9,444 nucleotides of DNA from Synergistaceae bacterium UBA4088 (GCA_002382605.1 DFYG01000100.1:1-9444); one strand, 5' to 3'; positions 1 through 7,929 are shown, counted from the first letter of the stretch. Made by a program: numbers and translations. The notes: a model not told the origin generated them from the sequence alone.

Positions 1-608
1 ACAGTCCCGACCCCAACCATTACAGCATCGTGACTGTCCCTGAGAATGTGCGCCCTGTTCCTTGACATAAGGTTGCTGATCCATTTGCTCTCCCCGGAAG
101 AAAGAGCCATATCACCATCAATTGAAACGGCAGCCTTCAGCGTTACCCAGGGTCTCTTCTTTTCGATCCTTGAAAGAAATCCCCTGTTGAACTTACGACA
201 CTCCTCAGCAAGTATACCATCGGAGACTTCAATTCCTGCCAGCCTCAGGGCTTCAAAACCCCTGCCACCAACTCTTGGGTCCGGGTCCAGGATCCCTGCT
301 GCGACCCTGGCTATCCGGGCATTGATTATACGGGGAACACAGGGCGGCGTCCTCCCGAAGTGAAAACACGGTTCTAGATTTACGTAAAGGGTGGCTCCAG
401 CGGCTCTTTCTCCGGCCATTTCAAGGGCCCCAGCCTCTGCGTGAGGATTACCGGGTCCTGAGTGGTAACCCCAGCCCGATATCCCTTCCGGTCCAGCAAC
501 GACACATCCGACCATCGGATTGGGACTTGCTTTGCCCGTTCCGCGGGCCGCCAGGCTGAGCGCCATTCTCATATGACGTCTATCGTTTTCGTCAAGGGTT
601 TTCGTCAT
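1..608 (-). CDS. ribD: RibD, bifunctional riboflavin biosynthesis deaminase/reductase (C-terminus cut by window edge)
   Basis: RibD carries out the second and third steps of riboflavin synthesis: deamination of the pyrimidine made from GTP, then reduction of its ribose side chain with NADPH, in the cytoplasm. About 202 codons are visible, read leftward from an ATG at 608-606. Residues 1-145 form the zinc deaminase domain: SPNPMVGCV near 28-36, the HAE motif (H56, E58; zinc ligand and proton shuttle) and the PCFHFGRTPPC zinc motif at 80-90 (C81, C90). The reductase domain starts near 152 (RPWVTLKAAVSIDG) and is cut after about 50 residues; E. coli RibD has 367, so about 160 are missing. The start is well supported by a GGAGG site 6 nt upstream. 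The gene overlaps the end of uvrC by 17 nt, suggesting cotranscription and translational coupling. No other riboflavin gene is visible; ribE/ribBA/ribH could follow outside the window, but that is inference. Confidence 0.95.
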   Translation of the reverse strand, partial: MTKTLDENDRRHMRMALSLAARGTGKASPNPMVGCVVAGPEGISGWGYHSGPGNPHAEAGALEMAGERAAGATLYVNLEPCFHFGRTPPCVPRIINARIARVAAGILDPDPRVGGRGFEALRLAGIEVSDGILAEECRKFNRGFLSRIEKKRPWVTLKAAVSIDGDMALSSGESKWISNLMSRNRAHILRDSHDAVMVGVGT

Positions 609-2070
609 TTCCGTCCTCCGATGCTCCAAGATGATCCAGTATATTTCGTGCCCTTTTCGATCCTATTCCCGGCATTCCGGCAAGAGTTTCAGGTTCAAGT
701 CCTGCGATCCTGCCCACACTTCCGAACTTCGACAGCAGTGCTGCAGAACGGATCTTTCCTATCCCGGGAATTTCCTCAAGGGCGGAGCGGGACATCCTTT
801 TCCTGCCGGCTGCCCTGTTGGCCGCTATTGCAAACCTGTGTGATTCATCCCGGACCCTCTGAAGTATCAGGAGCGCCTGGCTGTCCCCGGGTAACCTGAG
901 AGGTTTTGCCTCCCCGGGAATATATATCAATTCTTCCCTTTTTGCTATGGCAGCACAAGGAATATCACTCAATCCCACGGATTCCAGTGCCCTTACCGCG
1001 GAAACCAGCTGCTGCGGGCCCCCGTCGATAAGGATCATCTGCGGAAGTGCTCCGGACTCCTCGACAACCCTGGAGTATCTTCGCTCAACTGTCTCCCGGA
1101 TGGCACTGAGATCATCGACACCTTCAACAGATCGTATTTTGAATTTCCTGTACAACCCCGGGTTGGGTATGCCCTGTTCGAATACTACACACACCCCGTA
1201 AGTCTCCCCTCCGGAGAAATGGGATACGTCAAATCCCTCAATCCTCCACGGCACCGCTGAAAGACCCAGAGTTTCCTTCAACATCAGAAGTCCGGTCCAT
1301 GTTTCCGGGCCGGCTGGTTCAGAGAGCGCAAAGGATACATGCTGGCGGGACATCTTCCAGAGAGACCTGATGGTATCTCTGAACCGACCCGCGTTTTCAA
1401 AATCGAGTGATCTCGAGGCCCTGTCCATCCTTTCTCGAAGACGGCCGACAAGATCAGCTGACTGACCCTTTAGAAGGAGAATGATATCCGCAACCCGCTC
1501 CCTGTATTCGGAGGGGTCGGATCTTCCAGCGCATGGAGCCGGACACTTGCCAAGCTCGAATCTGACGCATGGCCGTTCCCTCCAGGGCCCCCTCCTTGAA
1601 TCTCCTTTGCAATTTCTGAGGGGGAAGTATCTTTCGACCATCCTGAACATCTGCCGAAGTTCCCCGGCGCTGACGAAAGGTCCAATATATCCAGAATCGT
1701 CGGGATCCCTCCGTCTTGTTATGACTATCCTTGGAAATGGTTCATCGGTGATCCTGACATAGGGATATCGCTCATTCATCTTAAGATCAATATTGAAGAA
1801 AGGCTGATACTGTTTTATCAGTCTTGCTTCGACAATAAGTGCCTCGGCCTCACTTTCCGTCCTGATCACAGAAACGTCCCTGATGGATTCGACAAGCTTG
1901 CGTAGCCGGGGAGAGGCAAAACTGCTGTGGCGGAAATATGACTGTACCCTTTTTCGGAGGGTTTTTGCCTTTCCTACATAGATCACACTCAGGTTTTCAT
2001 CAAGAAACATGTATACGCCCGGACGAAGGGGCAACCCCGCAATTTTTTTTGAAATATCAACTGAGACCAA
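592..2070 (-). CDS. uvrC: UvrC, excinuclease ABC subunit C, short form lacking the segment between the UVR and RNase H domains
   Basis: UvrC is the nuclease of nucleotide excision repair; with UvrB it cuts DNA on both sides of a lesion. The 492 residues show, in order: GIY-YIG nuclease domain (GVY 18-20, YVG 31-33, likely catalytic R41, E81, N93), a Cys-rich stretch (C168, C176, C180), the UvrB-binding UVR motif at about 200-235 (SLDFENAGRFRD), an RNase H-like nuclease domain from about 275 (D281, D349, D408 and H411 of RDESHRFAI), and a helix-hairpin-helix pair at about 430-480 (PGIGKIRSA, PGIGSKRA). Both nuclease sites look intact. Usual length is about 550-610: the roughly 110-120 residues that normally separate UVR and RNase H domains are nearly all absent, with no frame break. 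The start is TTG (2070-2068), preceded by GGAGGAG with 7-nt spacing. It is the first gene of a leftward unit with ribD. Confidence 0.96.
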   Translation of the reverse strand: MVSVDISKKIAGLPLRPGVYMFLDENLSVIYVGKAKTLRKRVQSYFRHSSFASPRLRKLVESIRDVSVIRTESEAEALIVEARLIKQYQPFFNIDLKMNERYPYVRITDEPFPRIVITRRRDPDDSGYIGPFVSAGELRQMFRMVERYFPLRNCKGDSRRGPWRERPCVRFELGKCPAPCAGRSDPSEYRERVADIILLLKGQSADLVGRLRERMDRASRSLDFENAGRFRDTIRSLWKMSRQHVSFALSEPAGPETWTGLLMLKETLGLSAVPWRIEGFDVSHFSGGETYGVCVVFEQGIPNPGLYRKFKIRSVEGVDDLSAIRETVERRYSRVVEESGALPQMILIDGGPQQLVSAVRALESVGLSDIPCAAIAKREELIYIPGEAKPLRLPGDSQALLILQRVRDESHRFAIAANRAAGRKRMSRSALEEIPGIGKIRSAALLSKFGSVGRIAGLEPETLAGMPGIGSKRARNILDHLGASEDGNDENP

Positions 2071-2244
2071 TCTCTTTCTCCTCCATGGTGATCAGTAGAT
2101 CAATATAAGTCTATTCCTTCAGGGGTATTTTATAAAGTCGTTCATGATCCCACATTGCTCATCCTCGCGAAACCTGTTGTGTCTGCCGGACAACATGGTA
2201 TAGGATACCTCTTGAAGAATGCAGTCGCTATTGGAGGTGCCAGG
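2071..2244. other. Divergent intergenic region between uvrC and cysS
   Basis: These 174 nt separate the leftward uvrC from the rightward cysS and must hold the promoters of both units unless one lies further away. Good ribosome-binding sites sit at each end (GGAGGAG for uvrC on the minus strand; GGAGG at 2233-2237 for cysS). No promoter here is close to consensus on both boxes. The nearest candidate for cysS is TTGTGT, 16 nt, TATAGG (about 2178-2205). For uvrC the AT-rich stretch around 2100-2135 on the minus strand could supply a -10 box, with no convincing -35. A reading frame in phase with cysS extends back to an ATG at 2155, but that part looks non-coding. No T-box leader is visible before cysS; the space is too short for a complete one. 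Confidence 0.6.
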
Positions 2245-3654
2245 ATGGCCCTGAATCTGTTCAACGATCTTACAGGAAAAAAGGAACTTTTCGAGCCTGC
2301 AGAACCCGGGAAAGTCAAATTCTATTCCTGCGGTCCGACAGTGTATGACTACTTCCATATAGGAAACGCACGTCCCTTCATCGTTTTCGACTCTCTTCGC
2401 CGGTACCTGGAGGCTTCAGGCTACGAAGTCGTTTATGTTCAGAACTTTACCGACATCGACGATAAAATGATCACGAGGGCAGCACAGCTCGGAATAACAG
2501 TCCCCGAGCTTGCGGACCGTTTTATCGAAGCATATTTCGAGGATGCTGATGCACTCGGTATAAAGCGCCCCTCTTTTTCCCCTATGGCGACCAGATTCAT
2601 ACCCGAGATCATTGCCCTCGTGGAACGCCTTGTCGAAAAAGGACATGCCTACGTGACCGGTGGAGACGTCTATTTTGAAGTAATGAGCTTCCCCGGGTAC
2701 GGGAAACTCGCAAAACAGTCGCTGGATGACCTTCTCTCGGGCGCCCGCATAGAGATAGACGAAAGAAAGCGCCACCCACTTGATTTTGCCCTCTGGAAGT
2801 CCAGGAAAGAGGGTGAACCTTCCTGGGAAAGCCCCTGGGGAGAGGGCCGGCCGGGATGGCATATCGAATGCAGCGCGATGTCAATGAAGCTCCTGGGCGA
2901 AACCATTGACATTCACGCGGGAGGAAGCGATCTCGTATTTCCCCATCACGAAAATGAAATTGCCCAGGCAGAGGCTGCCACTGAAAAACAGTTTGTAAAA
3001 TTCTGGATACACAACGGCTATATCCTGATCGACCAGGAGAAAATGTCCAAGTCACTGGGTAATTTTTCCACCGCACGCGAGATCCGCAAGAGATTTTCTC
3101 CACTTGCCATAAGGCTTTTCATGCTCGGGGCCCACTACAGATCGCCTATAAGCTTTTCAGACGACAGCCTGAAACAGGCGGAAAACGGAGTCAACAGGAT
3201 AAAAAACAGCATCGGAGACCTTTTGTCCGCCCAGGTCGATCCGTCTCTTCCCTTTAACCGCGAAGGGAAAACCTTTCTTGACGCCGCCTTTTCGAGGCTC
3301 AACGCATCCCTCGATGACGATTTCAACACCGCCGGAGCAATAGGAGTACTTTTCGAGGTCATAAAATTGATAAACCTCTCCGTTTCGAACGGAAGGGCTT
3401 TGAACCCTGCCTTCAGGCAAAAGGCCATTGACTTTTTAGGCTACTCCGACAGCATCCTGGGAATAATCGGCCTGGGATCCGGTGATGAGAAACCCGCTGC
3501 CCCGGATAAAGAGACAGAAAGTCTGATCAACGCCAGGGAAGAGGCCAGAAAAGCGCGGGATTTCAAAAAGGCTGACGCAATTAGGGATGAGCTTGCCTCC
3601 CGGGGTATTGTAATTGAGGACACACCTAAGGGCGCAAGATGGAAGAAATTTTAA
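2245..3654 (+). CDS. cysS: CysS, cysteinyl-tRNA synthetase
   Basis: Cytoplasmic class I aminoacyl-tRNA synthetase that charges tRNA-Cys with cysteine, ATP-dependent. The 469-residue product matches the usual length (E. coli 461). Visible motifs: FYSCGPTVYDYFHIGNARP with zinc ligand C29 and the HIGH-type sequence HIGN at 38-41; the other zinc ligands C209 (WHIEC), H234 and E238 (PHHENE), at the same residue numbers as in E. coli; and KMSKS at 266-270. The C-terminal third holds the helical DALR-type anticodon-binding region and ends in a basic tail (GARWKKF). I chose the ATG at 2245 because it has GGAGG seven nt upstream and begins with the family-typical MALNLFNDLTGKKE; the 30-codon in-phase extension to 2155 has no family resemblance. 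It is followed 31 nt later by gpt on the same strand and probably shares its transcript. Confidence 0.97.
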   Translation: MALNLFNDLTGKKELFEPAEPGKVKFYSCGPTVYDYFHIGNARPFIVFDSLRRYLEASGYEVVYVQNFTDIDDKMITRAAQLGITVPELADRFIEAYFEDADALGIKRPSFSPMATRFIPEIIALVERLVEKGHAYVTGGDVYFEVMSFPGYGKLAKQSLDDLLSGARIEIDERKRHPLDFALWKSRKEGEPSWESPWGEGRPGWHIECSAMSMKLLGETIDIHAGGSDLVFPHHENEIAQAEAATEKQFVKFWIHNGYILIDQEKMSKSLGNFSTAREIRKRFSPLAIRLFMLGAHYRSPISFSDDSLKQAENGVNRIKNSIGDLLSAQVDPSLPFNREGKTFLDAAFSRLNASLDDDFNTAGAIGVLFEVIKLINLSVSNGRALNPAFRQKAIDFLGYSDSILGIIGLGSGDEKPAAPDKETESLINAREEARKARDFKKADAIRDELASRGIVIEDTPKGARWKKF

Positions 3655-3685
3655 TTTTTAATCGGATGCCGCCGGGGAGGACAAA

Positions 3686-4192
3686 ATGAATACGGATGAT
3701 TCCCGCTACCACAAGACTTATCCCGTATCCTGGAGTCAGTTCCATAACGATTGCAGGGCGCTTGCGTGGCGCCTGCTTGAGATCAGGGAGAGGTGGGCGA
3801 GAATAGTCGCCATAGCGCGGGGAGGACTTGTGCCTGCAGCCATTATTGCCAGGGAACTCGACATTCACTTTATAGATACTGTCTGTATCTCAAGCTACAC
3901 TCTGAGATCCCGGGGAAGCGCAAAGATCCTTAAAAGCAGCATTGGGGACAGCGAGGACTGTCTTATCATCGATGACCTTGTGGATACCGGCAAGACCGCC
4001 AGGATCGTACGCGAGATGCTCCCGAAAAGCCATTTCGCAACGGTTTACGCGAAACCCGATGGAAGACCTTTGACGGATACCTACGTCACTGAAGTCAGCC
4101 AGGAGACCTGGATACTCTTCCCATGGGACTCAGAACCACAATATCAGTATATCGACCCGATAGCGGATATTTCAAAAAGTCTAAACGGGTGA
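3686..4192 (+). CDS. gpt: Xanthine/guanine phosphoribosyltransferase (Gpt/XGPRT type)
   Basis: Purine salvage enzyme that joins xanthine or guanine (and more weakly hypoxanthine) to PRPP, giving XMP or GMP and pyrophosphate. The 168-residue product closely resembles E. coli Gpt (152 residues) along its length: VAIARGGLVPAAIIAREL at 41-58, DTVCISSY at 64-71, the PRPP-binding motif LIIDDLVDTGKTA at 93-105, KSHFATVYAKPDGRPL at 114-129, and the purine-site residues K123, W142 and I143 (E. coli K115, W134, I135, offset 8). The extra length is an N-terminal extension of about 8 residues and a longer C-terminal tail (about 150-168) unlike E. coli. The ATG has GGGGAGG about 5 nt upstream. It follows cysS by 31 nt and converges with the importer's last permease gene, 20 nt away. 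Family resemblance gives xanthine/guanine specificity; the exact base preference is inferred. Confidence 0.93.
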   Translation: MNTDDSRYHKTYPVSWSQFHNDCRALAWRLLEIRERWARIVAIARGGLVPAAIIARELDIHFIDTVCISSYTLRSRGSAKILKSSIGDSEDCLIIDDLVDTGKTARIVREMLPKSHFATVYAKPDGRPLTDTYVTEVSQETWILFPWDSEPQYQYIDPIADISKSLNG

Positions 4193-4212
4193 CGGAGTTG
4201 GGAAAAACCTTG

Positions 4213-5151
4213 TCATCCCCTCTCCTCTCGTGAATATGGGACACCCAGAGACCCGGGTGATCCGAGAAGGATCCCTCTGCCTTTCTGGATCGAGATGATC
4301 ACAAGAACGATTATGGTCAGAAGGTAGGGCATCATCATAAGCAAAGGTGCGGGAAAACTTGTCCCTGCCGCCTGGATCCTGAGCTGCATCGCTCCGACAC
4401 CCCCGAAAAGATAAGCCCCCAGAACTGCCCTGGCCGGATGCCAGATCGCGAATATTACAAGCGCAATGGCGATCCAGCCCCTGCCCGCTGTCATCCCGTC
4501 ACCCCACATCTTGGTATAGGCAAGGGACATGTAGGCTCCCCCGACCGAGGCCAGCCCACCTCCCGCAAGAGTGTAGAAATATCTCAGCCGCGCGGAGTTC
4601 AGACCCATGGCATCCACGACTTTGGGAGATTCTCCGACCGCCCTCAGATTGAGGCCGGGCCTGGTGTAAAAGATGAACCAGGTCAGGAATGCGACAAGAA
4701 TGTAGGAAAAATATACAAGCGGATCATGATCGAACAGGACTGGTCCCAGGACTGGAATTTTTGAAAGGAAAGGCAAAGGGATCCTGGCGAATCCCCCCAC
4801 AGTCTCACCGATCATCCCTCTGCCAAGAAGAGAGCTCGCACCTGTGCCGAACATCGTTATCGCAAGACCGCTTACGACCTGGTTCGCCCCGATGGTTACA
4901 CAGAGAAAGGCATGAATGGTAGCGACGGCCACTCCGACAATGAAAGCCGCTGCAACCCCAAGCCAGGGATTTCCCGTCGTATGGGTCACAATAAAACCTG
5001 AGAAGGCACCCATAAGCATAAGGCCCTCTATACCCAGGTTCAATACTCCCGATCTTTCGGTGAGTATCTCTCCAAGCGTGGCATAAAGGATCGGAGTTCC
5101 GCTTCTTACCGCGGCCGTCAGAATTGGAACAATAACGTCCAATCTACTCAC
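4213..5151 (-). CDS. BMP-type ABC importer, permease subunit 2 (NupQ/RfuD-like)
   Basis: Inner-membrane permease of a purine-nucleoside/riboflavin-type importer, family BPD_transp_2 (shared with ribose and branched-chain amino acid permeases). The 312 residues are strongly hydrophobic with about eight to nine membrane segments. The family marker SGVLNLGIEGLMLMGA lies at 34-49, and the cytoplasmic loop that contacts the ATPase is at about 166-185 (GLNLRAVGESPKVVDAMG). The C-terminus is a short polar tail ending in REERG. The annotated start is GTG at 5151-5149, overlapping the end of the upstream permease by 8 nt; the AGGGAG site is too close to that GTG, so the in-frame TTG at 5142 is a real alternative. 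It is the last gene of the importer unit and ends 20 nt from the convergent gpt. No clear intrinsic terminator follows. Confidence 0.93.
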   Translation of the reverse strand: MSRLDVIVPILTAAVRSGTPILYATLGEILTERSGVLNLGIEGLMLMGAFSGFIVTHTTGNPWLGVAAAFIVGVAVATIHAFLCVTIGANQVVSGLAITMFGTGASSLLGRGMIGETVGGFARIPLPFLSKIPVLGPVLFDHDPLVYFSYILVAFLTWFIFYTRPGLNLRAVGESPKVVDAMGLNSARLRYFYTLAGGGLASVGGAYMSLAYTKMWGDGMTAGRGWIAIALVIFAIWHPARAVLGAYLFGGVGAMQLRIQAAGTSFPAPLLMMMPYLLTIIVLVIISIQKGRGILLGSPGSLGVPYSREERG

Positions 5152-6217
5152 GCTCCCTTTTGATCACCTGTATCCGGTAGTTCCGGATGAACTCCGATGC
5201 GAGGACCGCGAAAAGGATAGATCCCTGTATGACCTGGACACTTGCAACCGGAAGGCGCATGACTACCTGCAATGTGTCGCCGCCTACAAGAAGTACTCCC
5301 AGAAAGAAGGATACTATGAGGATCCCCCATGGATTAAGCCTCGCAAGCCAGGCGACGATAATGGCCGTGTAGCCGTAACCTGGCGAAAAACCATGCTGAA
5401 GGCGGCCCTGGAGGCCGGAGATCTCCAGCATTCCTGCCACCCCTGCGATAGCACCGGACAGGAACATCAAAAGGAGGATATTCCTGGCGTAATTGACCCC
5501 CGCATACCGGGCCGCTTTAGGGTTATCGCCTAAAGCCCGGATCTCAAAACCCCATCTCGTCCACCTTATAACAAGCCTGAAAACCAGAATAAGAAAAATT
5601 GCGGCAAATATTCCCATGTGAACCCTGCTGTCGAAAAACTGCGGAAGCCTTGCCGAGGCAGGGAAAGGGGCTGTCATTGGAAAACCAAGGCTTGAAGGGT
5701 CTCGCCATGGACCGTAGATGAAGTATTCGACGAGATGAATGGCTACATAGTTCAGCATCAGAGTGGTGATTATCTCGTTGACGTTCCATCTTGCCTTAAG
5801 AAATCCCGCAAGATAACCCCACATGCCCCCGGCAAGAAAAGCGGCGGCAAGCATGGTCGACAGCATTACAAACTGGTTCCCCGAAGAAAGGAATCTGACG
5901 GCAGCTGTTGCCGCAAGGGCGCCAATGTATATCTGCCCCTCTGCTCCGATATTCCATATCTTCATTCTGAACGCTAAAGCTACAGCTACTCCGGCAATAA
6001 CCAGAGGTATCGCCTTTACAACTACCTCTCCGATACCATACCAGCTTCCCAGAGCACCTTTGAACATGGCAGCATAGGCCCTCACCGGAGAAACACCAAA
6101 GAGCTTCAGTGCGATCCCGGCGAAACAGAGCGCTGCCACTACAGAAAGAAACGATAAAAACCCTTCGAAAAGAAAGGACGTATTATATCGCCTTCTCAGG
6201 ATGATCCTGTATCTCAT
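5144..6217 (-). CDS. BMP-type ABC importer, permease subunit 1 (NupP/RfuC-like)
   Basis: Second inner-membrane permease of the same importer, also BPD_transp_2; the two permeases are expected to form a heterodimeric channel. The 357 residues begin with a basic cytoplasmic stretch (RYRIILRRRYN) and then about nine to ten hydrophobic segments. The family motif WNIGAEGQIYIGA is at 88-100, WNVNEIITTLMLNY at 144-157, and the ATPase-contact loop at about 223-241 (GFEIRALGDNPKAARYAGV). The C-terminus is short and charged (VIKRERE). The start is ATG at 6217-6215, part of an ATGA overlap with the stop of the ATPase gene, so translation is very probably coupled. The 3' end overlaps the next permease gene by 8 nt. 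Confidence 0.94.
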   Translation of the reverse strand: MRYRIILRRRYNTSFLFEGFLSFLSVVAALCFAGIALKLFGVSPVRAYAAMFKGALGSWYGIGEVVVKAIPLVIAGVAVALAFRMKIWNIGAEGQIYIGALAATAAVRFLSSGNQFVMLSTMLAAAFLAGGMWGYLAGFLKARWNVNEIITTLMLNYVAIHLVEYFIYGPWRDPSSLGFPMTAPFPASARLPQFFDSRVHMGIFAAIFLILVFRLVIRWTRWGFEIRALGDNPKAARYAGVNYARNILLLMFLSGAIAGVAGMLEISGLQGRLQHGFSPGYGYTAIIVAWLARLNPWGILIVSFFLGVLLVGGDTLQVVMRLPVASVQVIQGSILFAVLASEFIRNYRIQVIKRERE

Positions 6218-7806
6218 GTTTTTTCAGGAACCGCCTTTCCCGGGTCTTGGATATTTTTCGGATCTCGGGGAGCAAATTCATCGAGGCGGGATCCCAGCAT
6301 CATAATTCCCATCTGTTCTTCAGAGACACGGTCGGGATTTTCCACCAGGCCCATCAGTTCCCCGTTGTGAATAACGGCGACCCTGTCGCTCATGGACAGT
6401 ATCTCCTCCAGGTCATCCGAAACAAGCAGAATGGCGGCTCCCCTGTCCCGCTGTTCAAGGAGGGTTTCCCTGACAAATTGAGTAGCGCTTACATCAAGAC
6501 CCCATGTGGGCTGGACGGCAATAACCGCCCTCGGGTTATCAGACAATTCTCTCGCAAGCATCAGTTTTTGCAGATTGCCTCCGGACAGCATCTTTGCAGG
6601 GTATCCCAGGCCGGGGTTGACCACTCCGTATCTTTCTACAAGCTGACCGGTCCGGCCTGCAATATTTTCCCAATGGACAAAAATATGGAAGCGGGTAAAT
6701 TCCTTTCGCCAGAACTTCCTCAGGGCTATGTTCTCTCTGAGGTTCATTCCTGTTACAAGTCCGGTCCCGATCCTGTCGGCGGGAATATAACTGACACCTC
6801 TCCTCTGGAACGCCCTTGAAGATTCTCTCTCCATGGGATCTCCGTCAATCAGGATATTGCCTGATTCGGGCTTCCTTAGACCGGCAAGAGATTCGCACAG
6901 CTCCTCCTGGCCGTTTCCGGAAACACCTGCAAGCCCCAGTATCTCCCTCTGTCTCAGGTCGATGCTGAGACCATTCACCCTGATCCTCCCCCGGTCGCCC
7001 CTGACGGTAAGGTTCTTTGCCTCAAGCACTACCCTTCCCGGGTTCTGGAGGGTCTTGCCTATCTGAAAGATAACCTTCCTTCCGACCATCATTTCGGCGA
7101 GGGATTCCCTGGTCGCATTTTCTACCGGGATGGTCGCCACCTTTCTCCCTTTTCTCAAGACCGTGATCCGGTCGGAAATATCAAGAACCTCGTCAAGTTT
7201 ATGAGAGATGAATATCACTCCATGCCCTTCGGTGACCATCTGCCTGATACTGGCAAAAAGAGCTCTGGCCTCCTGCGGGGTCAATACGGCAGTGGGTTCG
7301 TCGAGAATAAGGATCTTCGCTTTGCGATAAAGCATTTTAAGGATGGCCACACGCTGCTGCTCTCCTATCGAAAGCTGCCAGACAGGAGCTTCGGGGTCGA
7401 CATGAATACCGTAGCGATCCTGGATAGACAGAACATTATTGACGATTTCGCTTTTCCTGAGAACAAAAGGAAGCCCTTCAAGCCCGAGGGCGACATTCTC
7501 CCAGACGGTCTGGGTGGGGATCAGCATGAAATGTTGATGCACCATCCCTATTCCTGAATCTATGGCATCCCTCGGGGATTTGAATGATCTTTTCTTGTTT
7601 TCAATTGTTATAGTCCCGTTTTCGGAGGTATAAAGTCCGCTCAGAATATTCATCAGCGTACTTTTCCCGGCCCCGTTCTCTCCAAGAAGAGTGTGCACTT
7701 CCCCTCTCCTGAGATCGAAGTCGATACCCTCGTTCGCCTTCACTCCAACGAAGGATTTTTCTATTCCTTTCATGACGACAAGAAAACGGTCATTGCTGGT
7801 TTCCAC
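6214..7806 (-). CDS. BMP-type ABC importer, double-domain ATP-binding protein (NupO/RfuB-like)
   Basis: Cytoplasmic ATPase driving the importer; two ABC domains in one chain, as in RbsA and NupO. Numbering from GTG 7806 (530 residues): domain 1 has Walker A GENGAGKST at 42-50, Q-loop Q91, signature LSIGEQQ at 146-152, Walker B ILILDEP at 165-171 and H-loop H202, so it looks catalytically complete. Domain 2 is degenerate: the P-loop reads GVSGNGQEE (about 294-302) without the GK(S/T), the signature LSGGNLQ is kept (about 407-413), Walker B lacks its glutamate (IAVQPTWGLD) and the H-loop histidine is replaced (VSDD); this asymmetry is usual in the family. Start choice: GTG 7806 has a GGGGGGA stretch about 5 nt upstream; an in-frame GTG at 7842 adds 12 residues but has no ribosome-binding site and falls inside a candidate -10 box. 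It overlaps the next permease by 4 nt. Confidence 0.95.
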   Translation of the reverse strand: METSNDRFLVVMKGIEKSFVGVKANEGIDFDLRRGEVHTLLGENGAGKSTLMNILSGLYTSENGTITIENKKRSFKSPRDAIDSGIGMVHQHFMLIPTQTVWENVALGLEGLPFVLRKSEIVNNVLSIQDRYGIHVDPEAPVWQLSIGEQQRVAILKMLYRKAKILILDEPTAVLTPQEARALFASIRQMVTEGHGVIFISHKLDEVLDISDRITVLRKGRKVATIPVENATRESLAEMMVGRKVIFQIGKTLQNPGRVVLEAKNLTVRGDRGRIRVNGLSIDLRQREILGLAGVSGNGQEELCESLAGLRKPESGNILIDGDPMERESSRAFQRRGVSYIPADRIGTGLVTGMNLRENIALRKFWRKEFTRFHIFVHWENIAGRTGQLVERYGVVNPGLGYPAKMLSGGNLQKLMLARELSDNPRAVIAVQPTWGLDVSATQFVRETLLEQRDRGAAILLVSDDLEEILSMSDRVAVIHNGELMGLVENPDRVSEEQMGIMMLGSRLDEFAPRDPKNIQDPGKAVPEKT

Positions 7807-7840
7807 TTTTTTCCCCCCAGGCACGATCCATTTCCTGGAC

Positions 7841-7870
7841 ACTATATGATTCTAAACTATCAGGGGACAA
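7841..7870 (-). promoter_or_regulatory. Candidate internal promoter for the ATPase-permease genes
   Basis: Reading leftward, TTGTCC (7870-7865, 4 of 6 to the -35 consensus) is followed after 18 nt by TATAGT (7846-7841, 5 of 6 to the -10 consensus). It lies directly downstream of the intrinsic terminator and about 35 nt ahead of the preferred GTG start of the ATPase gene. It would let the ATPase and permeases be transcribed independently of the binding protein. This is a pattern match only. Confidence 0.35.
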
Positions 7871-7875
7871 GCGCG

Positions 7876-7907
7876 AAAAAAAGAGGGCGCGGAATTTCCG
7901 CGCCCTC
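7876..7907 (-). terminator. Strong intrinsic terminator between the binding-protein gene and the ATPase gene
   Basis: On the minus strand a perfect 10-bp stem, GAGGGCGCGG paired with CCGCGCCCTC around a five-base loop (7883-7907), is followed immediately by seven T residues (7882-7876). Stem composition and T-tract are those of a rho-independent terminator. It starts 23 nt beyond the stop codon of the binding-protein gene and precedes the ATPase gene, so it probably ends most transcripts after the first gene and leaves the binding protein in excess over the membrane parts. Confidence 0.9.
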
Positions 7908-7929
7908 CCGGATCCTCTATTCCGAAGAT

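Noticed and set aside
46..899. Plus-strand open frames of 105 and 145 codons opposite ribD and the end of uvrC
   Set aside because: They are antisense to the RibD zinc-deaminase motifs and the UvrC helix-hairpin-helix region; no family features of their own.
2155..2244. 30-codon N-terminal extension of cysS
   Set aside because: The frame is open, but the ATG at 2245 has the good ribosome-binding site and matches where the family begins; the extension reads as intergenic sequence.
2416..3103. Minus-strand open frames of 148 and 164 codons within cysS
   Set aside because: They overlap each other and the conserved catalytic core of cysS in antisense; neither looks like a protein family.
4188..4219. 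Imperfect hairpin in the convergent gap between gpt and the last permease (GGGTGAC with GTCATCCC, one bulged base)
   Set aside because: The loop is long (17 nt) and there is no T-tract directly after the stem on either strand, so I do not call it a terminator.
6247..6819. Plus-strand open frame of 190 codons inside the ATPase gene
   Set aside because: It is opposite a well-conserved ABC ATPase domain and shows no protein family features.
6214..7000. Loss of Walker A lysine and Walker B glutamate in the second ABC domain of the ATPase
   Set aside because: A degenerate second domain is normal in this family (RbsA/NupO type), so it is not a sign of a pseudogene.
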